Shown in pieces: positions 48,206 to 52,540 of a stretch of DNA of 52,540 bases. The stretch's first letter is position 1. Every line of letters starts with the position of its first letter. This DNA comes from JABRWC01 sp039961675 (lineage in GTDB: Bacteria > Planctomycetota > Phycisphaerae > UBA1845 > Fen-1342). Position numbers and translations under genes: made by a program. The stretch is taken from assembly GCA_039961675.1 (NCBI GenBank), contig JABRWC010000098.1, positions 1 to 52,540 of the forward strand, read 5' to 3'. Below the pieces are notes generated by a model, which saw nothing but the letters and a program-made list of their open reading frames with translations, was not told the origin of the DNA and did no database searches.

Positions 48206-50278
48206 GTGGCACCGCCCGGTTCGGTCACGCTGCGCAGCCCGCGCAGTTCGCGACGGGGATCGCTCTTGGCCGTAGCAGCTTGGGGGCTTCGGAATCGCGC
48301 CATCGCCATGGCGATAATGCTGATCGTCGCCTCGTCGGCCAGCGTCGGGAGCGCGCTCGTATACAAACAATATCGCGACTCACTTCGCATGCTGCGCGCC
48401 GACGCCGTCGCGTACGCGCAGGCGGTCAGCCGTTCCGTGGAACCGGCCGTGCTGCTCGGCGATGAGGCGGGCCTGGCGCAGTTGCTGACGGCCGCGACCC
48501 AGCACCGCGACGTTTGCAACATCCACGTGCTGCGGCCAGACGGCCGACTGCTAGCCAGCGCCCCGCCGGGCGACGTGTGTCACAGTGACCTCCAGGCGTG
48601 GGCGCATGCCGAATTGCCCGCCCTGGAGCCGCGCTGGCGTCAGGGGCAATCCGAGCTCGCCGCGCTGGCTCCCATCTGGCGACGGGCGCCCAGTGTTGAC
48701 CTCGAATTGCTCAACGAGCCGGACTCCGCCGAGTCCGCCGACAGACCCGTCGGCTACGTCCTGCTCACGAACAGCCTCCAGTCCATCCACTCGGAGCTTG
48801 CCCAGAACCTGCTCTCGGCAACGGTGATTACGGCGATCGTCTCGCTGGTGGGGATCGCTCTGGCGGTTCTCGCGGTGAAGCAGTTGCTCGGACCGCTGCA
48901 TAACCTGGCTCAGGCGGCGCACGCCATCGCGGAGGGCCATCGGTCCGTCCGAGCCAGCGAGAACGCGGTCGCCGAAATCGGCGCGCTCGCCCGCTCATTC
49001 AACCGCATGGCCGACCGGCTCCAGGAGAGCTACGCCTCCATCGAGCGCACCGTCGAGCAGCGGACCGAAGAACTTCGACGCGCCAAGGAGGCCGCCGAGG
49101 CCGCTAACCGGGCCAAGAGCGACTTCCTGGCCAACATGAGCCACGAAATCCGCACGCCCATGACCGCGATCCTGGGCTTCACGGAAGCGCTGGCGGAACA
49201 GGACCTTCCGGCCGCCGAAAAACTCGACGCACTGCGCACGGTCCAGCGCAACGGCGAGCACCTCCTCGGGATCATCAACGACATTCTGGACATCTCGAAG
49301 ATCGAGGCCGGGAAGCTGGACGTGGAACGGCTGCACTGTGCGTTGCCGCAGCTCCTGGCGGAAGTCGAGTCCCTCATGCGCATCCGCGCCAGCGCGAAGG
49401 GGATCGGCCTGCTCTTCGAGCTGGACGGACAGGTGCCGGAAGTGATCGAGACCGACCCCGTGCGCCTCCGCCAGATTCTCATCAACCTCATCGGGAATGC
49501 GATCAAGTTCACTGAGCGCGGCGAGGTGCGCGTCGTCGCCCGCCGGCGCTCCGGCGACCCGCCCGCCATCGAGTTCGAGGTCATCGACACCGGCGTCGGC
49601 ATTCCGCGTGACCAGCTCGGACATCTTTTCCAGCCCTTTACGCAGGCTGACGAGTCCATGACGCGCCGCCACGGCGGAACCGGCCTCGGGCTTTGCATCA
49701 GCAAGCGGCTCGCGCTGCTCCTGGGCGGGGACATCACGGTGCAGAGCGAACTCGGGCGCGGGAGCCGCTTCACGGCCTGGGTGGCCTCGGGCGCAACCGA
49801 GGGGGTCGCGATGCTCCAGTCGATGCACGGGCTCCGGGAGTCCGCATCCGGCACCCCGGCCGAACCGGACCCACTCGTTCTCCTATCCGTGCGTGTCCTC
49901 CTTGCCGAGGACGGCATCGACAATCAGCGCCTGATTGTGCGTGTTCTGAGAAACGCAGGGGCCGAGGTCACCGTGGTCGACAACGGCGCCGACGCCGTCG
50001 ACGCCGCTCTCCGCGCCGCACAAGACGCAACCCCCTTCGACGTCATCCTGATGGACATGCAGATGCCCGGCACCGACGGCTACACCGCGGCGCGGACACT
50101 TCGCCGCGCCGGGTACGACCGGCCGATCATCGCGCTCACGGCCCACGCCATGTCGGGCGACCGCGAGCGGTGCCTCGCGGCTGGTTGCGACGAGTACGCC
50201 ACCAAGCCGCTGGACCGGCGCGCTCTGCTGCGGCTGATCCGACGGCTGTGCAGCGAGCAGCCCACCCCCGCGGTGTAG
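48206..50278 (+). CDS. Hybrid sensor histidine kinase
   Basis: This 690-aa protein has, in order: a first membrane helix (about 34-50), a periplasmic sensor loop (about 55-200), a second membrane helix (SATVITAIVSLVGIALAVLAV) and HAMP. HisKA follows with phospho-His in FLANMSHEIRTPM, then an ATPase lid (NLIGNAIKFTERG, DTGVGIP, GGTGLGLCISKRL) and a C-terminal receiver domain with DVILMDMQMPGTDG. It should respond to a periplasmic ligand, perhaps through the divergent binding protein. No dedicated output regulator is encoded here. The GTG start has a poor ribosome site; starts up to about 48308 are possible. Confidence 0.9.
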   Translation: MAPPGSVTLRSPRSSRRGSLLAVAAWGLRNRAIAMAIMLIVASSASVGSALVYKQYRDSLRMLRADAVAYAQAVSRSVEPAVLLGDEAGLAQLLTAATQHRDVCNIHVLRPDGRLLASAPPGDVCHSDLQAWAHAELPALEPRWRQGQSELAALAPIWRRAPSVDLELLNEPDSAESADRPVGYVLLTNSLQSIHSELAQNLLSATVITAIVSLVGIALAVLAVKQLLGPLHNLAQAAHAIAEGHRSVRASENAVAEIGALARSFNRMADRLQESYASIERTVEQRTEELRRAKEAAEAANRAKSDFLANMSHEIRTPMTAILGFTEALAEQDLPAAEKLDALRTVQRNGEHLLGIINDILDISKIEAGKLDVERLHCALPQLLAEVESLMRIRASAKGIGLLFELDGQVPEVIETDPVRLRQILINLIGNAIKFTERGEVRVVARRRSGDPPAIEFEVIDTGVGIPRDQLGHLFQPFTQADESMTRRHGGTGLGLCISKRLALLLGGDITVQSELGRGSRFTAWVASGATEGVAMLQSMHGLRESASGTPAEPDPLVLLSVRVLLAEDGIDNQRLIVRVLRNAGAEVTVVDNGADAVDAALRAAQDATPFDVILMDMQMPGTDGYTAARTLRRAGYDRPIIALTAHAMSGDRERCLAAGCDEYATKPLDRRALLRLIRRLCSEQPTPAV

Positions 50279-50379
50279 CCGCCACCGCACCGCGCGACGC
50301 CCAGTTCGGGGCGCGCTCAGCCAGCGAGCGGCCTCCAAGGTCCGGATTTCTCCGGACCGAATCCGGCGCCAACTGCGCC

Positions 50380-50412
50380 TTGACCTTGCGCGTTTTCGTG
50401 TGAGAATATAGT
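50380..50412 (+). promoter_or_regulatory. Candidate sigma-70 promoter
   Basis: TTGACC (50380-50385) and a TATAGT box (50407-50412) are present, with GAATAT three bases earlier as an alternative -10 at 18-bp spacing. The spacing to TATAGT is 21 bp, longer than ideal, so this is a candidate only. It fits as the start of the unit ending at the terminator at 50687-50723. Confidence 0.4.
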
Positions 50413-50723
50413 TGAAGGGCGAGTCCGTCGTTCGCGCTTGCGCCTAAACGTGGCCTGGCGTACGCGTCGGCGTGGCCACCCTCCTGCTGCGGATACGATG
50501 TCCGCGGCGGCGTGTCTGCCGGTGACGGCTGGCGGGCGGGACCCGGCCCGGCGCCCTCCCCACCAGGGGGCGACCGGGGAGTGGCCTGTTCGCAAAGGAG
50601 GTGATCCATGAAGGGTGGTACACAGTAGGCTGCTGGGAATGCAGCGAACGTGGCTGCGTCCGTAACAGCAGCCGAATCAGATCAGGCCCGCCGGCGGCAT
50701 GGTTCGCCGGCGGGTCGCTTTTT
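50413..50723 (+). ncRNA. Candidate small structured RNA with anti-16S segment
   Basis: Between a promoter-like element and a strong terminator lie about 300 bases without a real open frame. AAAGGAGGTGATCC (50594-50607) is the exact complement of a canonical 16S 3' end and is followed by a six-codon frame MKGGTQ-stop (50608-50628). A nested hairpin comes next (outer stem 50628-50635 with 50666-50673, inner stem 50641-50645 with 50653-50657). It could be a regulatory RNA, a leader-peptide unit or a ribosome-binding RNA. I know of no matching family. Confidence 0.4.
50687..50723 (+). terminator. Intrinsic terminator
   Basis: A perfect 10-bp stem CCCGCCGGCG/CGCCGGCGGG with an 8-base loop is followed within five bases by TTTTT. 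It ends the candidate RNA on the plus strand, just before the converging tRNA-Glu. Confidence 0.85.
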
Positions 50724-50811
50724 GTTCTGGACCAGGTGGCAAGCGCCGGATCGCCGTGCAGTTGCAGACTTCCTGCGAGTCACGAAGGCCGCGCAGGTGT
50801 CACGCATGGAA

Positions 50812-50884
50812 CGCCCCCAAGGGGATTCGAACCCCTGTTCTCGGCTTGAAAAGCCGGTGTCCTAGGCCTCTAGACGATGGGGGC
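50812..50884 (-). tRNA. tRNA-Glu (TTC)
   Basis: A 73-nt cloverleaf: acceptor GCCCCCA/TGGGGGC with G73, the typical tRNA-Glu D arm (TCTAGAGGCC), anticodon loop TTTTCAA (anticodon TTC) and T arm AGGGG/CCCCT around TTCGAAT. The first anticodon-stem pair is a C:A mismatch. CCA is not encoded. Confidence 0.95.
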
Positions 50885-51258
50885 GAAGCGGCGGGATGAT
50901 AGGAGCGCATCGGCGGACCGTCAACGCGGGCCCAACGCCAGCCGCGCGCGTTTCGGATTCCGGTCCGTGTTCAGCGATACGAGCGCCGAACCGAACCCCG
51001 CACGACGGTGCGGGACGCGGTTCGTGCCGGCCGCACAGCGGGCAAGACCCCCGCGATCCCGTCGCTGATAGAACGCAACCCGGCCGCGACACCCACATCA
51101 ACGGCCGGTCGTGTTGCCGGTCCGGCTCCCGCGGCATTTCAGGCATTCACTACCGCCCCGCAGCGGAGAATCGGCTTTTTCCAGATGCGCCGGATCGGCC
51201 CCCCGCACTTCCGCACCGGATCCGTGCGCCGCGGGACAGCGCCGCCACTGCGCTGGAG
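50885..51258. other. 374-bp intergenic region upstream of tRNA-Glu
   Basis: No gene is credible. A CGAACC...CCCCGCAC / GTGCGGG...GGTTCG inverted repeat (about 50988-51025) may form a hairpin downstream of the serine acetyltransferase gene, but no T-run follows it. The tRNA promoter should be here. Confidence 0.4.
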
Positions 51259-52227
51259 TCAGATCGCGTAGTCCAGCGGCTGTTGCTCGAGGGCCTCGCT
51301 GGACTCGCGCGGCGGACGAACACGCAGCAGCGGGGGAGCCACGGAGACGACGTGCCCCGGCGCCACGCTGCGGGTCAGAAATACGCCGCCGCCGATCACC
51401 GAACCGTCGCCGATGATCGTGTCGCCGCCCAGCACGGTTGCGTTGGCGTAAATTGTGACGCCGTTCCCGATCGTCGGGTGGCGCTTCTGGCCGCGGATCA
51501 GCCGACCGCGCTCATCCTTGGGGAACGACAGCGCCCCGAGCGTGACGCCCTGGTAGAGCTTGACGTTGTCGCCGATGTCGGTGGTCTCGCCGATGACGAC
51601 GCCGGTGCCGTGGTCGATGCAGAAGCTGCGGCCGATGCGCGCCCCGGGATGGATGTCGATGCCGGTCAGGCGGTGCGCGTGCTCGGTCATGATGCGCGGG
51701 ACGTACGGGACGCCGAGCGTGTGGAGCTCGTGGGCGTAGCGGTAGAGCGAGATGGCCAGCATTCCGGGGTAGGCCAGGAGAATCTCCGACGTTCCGGTCG
51801 CGGCGGGGTCGCCGTCATAGTGGGCCTGGACGTCCGCGGCCAAGCGCGCGCGGACGTCCGGGATGCGCTCGACAAACCCGGTCGCCAGTTCGGCGGCGTC
51901 CGCGGCGGAAGACCGCGGGTTCTCAGGCCGGTCCTCGTGGCATTCGTCGCGGTGCCGCAGCGACTGCGTGATGACGGCCAGGAGTTCCTCCCACAGGCGC
52001 GGGACGAGCTCGCCGACGTGGTAGGCGATGTTGTGCCGCGTCAGGCCTTGCCGGCCGAAATAGCCGGGATAGCTGAGCTCCAGCAGCAAGTCGCAGATAC
52101 GGGCGGCCGCGTCGCGCGAGGGCAGAAACTCCTTGTCGATGCAGTGAATCCGGTCGTCGGACAGGTAGCTGTCGACGATGTGCTCGACCAGCGGCGGCAG
52201 GGATTCACCCAGATGCGGATGCGTCAC
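51259..52227 (-). CDS. cysE: Serine O-acetyltransferase (EpsC/CysE type)
   Basis: This is a 322-aa protein. An N-terminal helical domain (about 1-190) precedes a left-handed beta-helix of hexapeptide repeats: GIDIHPGARIGRSFCIDHGTGVVIGETTDIGDNVKLYQGVTLGALS, then HPTIGNGVTIYANATVLGG and DGSVIGGGVFLT. The catalytic His is in the DIHPGA and DHGTGVVIGE region. It makes O-acetylserine for cysteine synthesis. The length is that of the longer EpsC-like form rather than E. coli CysE. The GTG-free ATG start lies nine bases after the RNase E/G stop, so the two genes are probably co-transcribed. Confidence 0.92.
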   Translation of the reverse strand: MTHPHLGESLPPLVEHIVDSYLSDDRIHCIDKEFLPSRDAAARICDLLLELSYPGYFGRQGLTRHNIAYHVGELVPRLWEELLAVITQSLRHRDECHEDRPENPRSSAADAAELATGFVERIPDVRARLAADVQAHYDGDPAATGTSEILLAYPGMLAISLYRYAHELHTLGVPYVPRIMTEHAHRLTGIDIHPGARIGRSFCIDHGTGVVIGETTDIGDNVKLYQGVTLGALSFPKDERGRLIRGQKRHPTIGNGVTIYANATVLGGDTIIGDGSVIGGGVFLTRSVAPGHVVSVAPPLLRVRPPRESSEALEQQPLDYAI

Positions 52228-52236
52228 GCTGCGCTC

Positions 52237-52540
52237 CTACGAGTGCGGCACGAGCCGCCCGCGGTGATCGAAGCAGCGGATGTCGACCTGGTCGAGGCTG
52301 TACGCAGGCTCGCTCTTGATCGACACCGAGCGCCCGTGCTCCAGCTCCAGTGCGTGCAACGCACCGCGCTTGCGGTTCAGCAGCAGGTTGGCGACCTCGG
52401 CCGAGACCGAAAGCTCGACCAGCCGGATGTTCTCTCGCGTACAGGCGAGCTGAAGCAGACGCATCGCATCCAGCGCCACCGACTCGACCGTCTTCACCAG
52501 GCCGGTCCCGCGGCAGTGCCGGCAGTCCTGGTACACGCTT
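52237..52540 (-). CDS. Ribonuclease E/G, C-terminal end (partial)
   Basis: Only the last 100 codons are inside the window. The visible part has the zinc-link motif CRHCRGTGLV followed by TVESVALDAMRLL, VSAEVANLLLNRKR and ALELEHGRSVSIKSEPAY, the conserved end of RNase E/G catalytic cores. The gene ends in HRGRLVPHS without the long RNase E scaffold tail, so it is more like RNase G. It cleaves single-stranded regions in mRNA decay and rRNA maturation. The 5' part lies beyond 52540. Confidence 0.87.
   Translation of the reverse strand, partial: SVYQDCRHCRGTGLVKTVESVALDAMRLLQLACTRENIRLVELSVSAEVANLLLNRKRGALHALELEHGRSVSIKSEPAYSLDQVDIRCFDHRGRLVPHS

Larger units (their letters stand above)
50279..50811. 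other. 533-bp intergenic region with a structured transcription unit
   Basis: No credible protein gene is present. The region has a GTCCGGA/TCCGGAC hairpin (50340-50357), promoter-like elements, a sequence fully complementary to the 16S rRNA 3' tail, nested hairpins and an intrinsic terminator. Separate entries describe the main parts. Confidence 0.6.

Noticed and set aside
50601..50849. An 82-codon frame starting at GTG inside the strong ribosome site
   Set aside because: It runs through the terminator hairpin and into tRNA-Glu, and its start would overlap the Shine-Dalgarno itself.
1..52540. CRISPR arrays and insertion sequences
   Set aside because: No regularly spaced direct repeats of suitable length and no DDE-type transposase were found. 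The only recombinase is the large serine integrase.

Overview
The window is GC-rich and gene-dense. It reads as a planctomycete-type chromosome carrying a large prophage. The host guess rests on a serine recombinase/DUF2924/small-HTH gene set, a phosphomannomutase with a Cys-rich N-terminal extension, a secreted GH127 enzyme and a multihaem NapC-type cytochrome. No rRNA is present, so the assignment is inference.

Positions 1 to about 24.5 kb are prophage. A leftward structural block (partial small gene, tRNA-Met, NrdR-like zinc ribbon, large terminase, terminase-like small protein) faces a rightward run of eight small genes (3295-6153) across a divergent control region. A leftward replication/recombination block (17173 down to 6159) holds a RecE-like exonuclease, a RecA-fold ATPase, a DUF669 protein, a RusA-like resolvase, an SF2 helicase, two ParB-domain/DNA-methyltransferase fusions and a primase-helicase. 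Upstream lie a phage sigma factor, a two-gene module of unknown function (18462-20832) and the integration block: HTH protein, large serine recombinase, DUF2924 protein and a small companion gene. The rest of the structural genes lie left of the window.

A 19-bp motif, CCGCGTAMGTAACCARTAG, occurs four times. Each copy precedes a different transcription unit and points the same way as that unit. It is the best candidate for a phage promoter or operator and may be served by the encoded sigma factor.

From 24514 to 29502 there is an RNA-repair cassette: Hen1 methyltransferase, an uncharacterised 220-aa protein and the kinase-phosphatase-ligase Pnkp, translationally coupled at the X/Pnkp junction. 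It lies between the integration genes and tRNA-Asn, flanked by related 15-bp sequences. Whether it is phage cargo or host DNA cannot be settled from sequence alone.

From 30 kb onward the genes are chromosomal. They include a catalytically degenerate M16 peptidase homologue, phosphomannomutase, three uncharacterised genes, an amidohydrolase, a trans-sulfuration enzyme, purB, an octahaem-type cytochrome and purN. They are followed by a GH127 glycosidase, a TonB receptor/binding protein/hybrid histidine kinase group, a structured promoter-to-terminator intergenic unit, tRNA-Glu, serine acetyltransferase and the 3' end of an RNase E/G gene.
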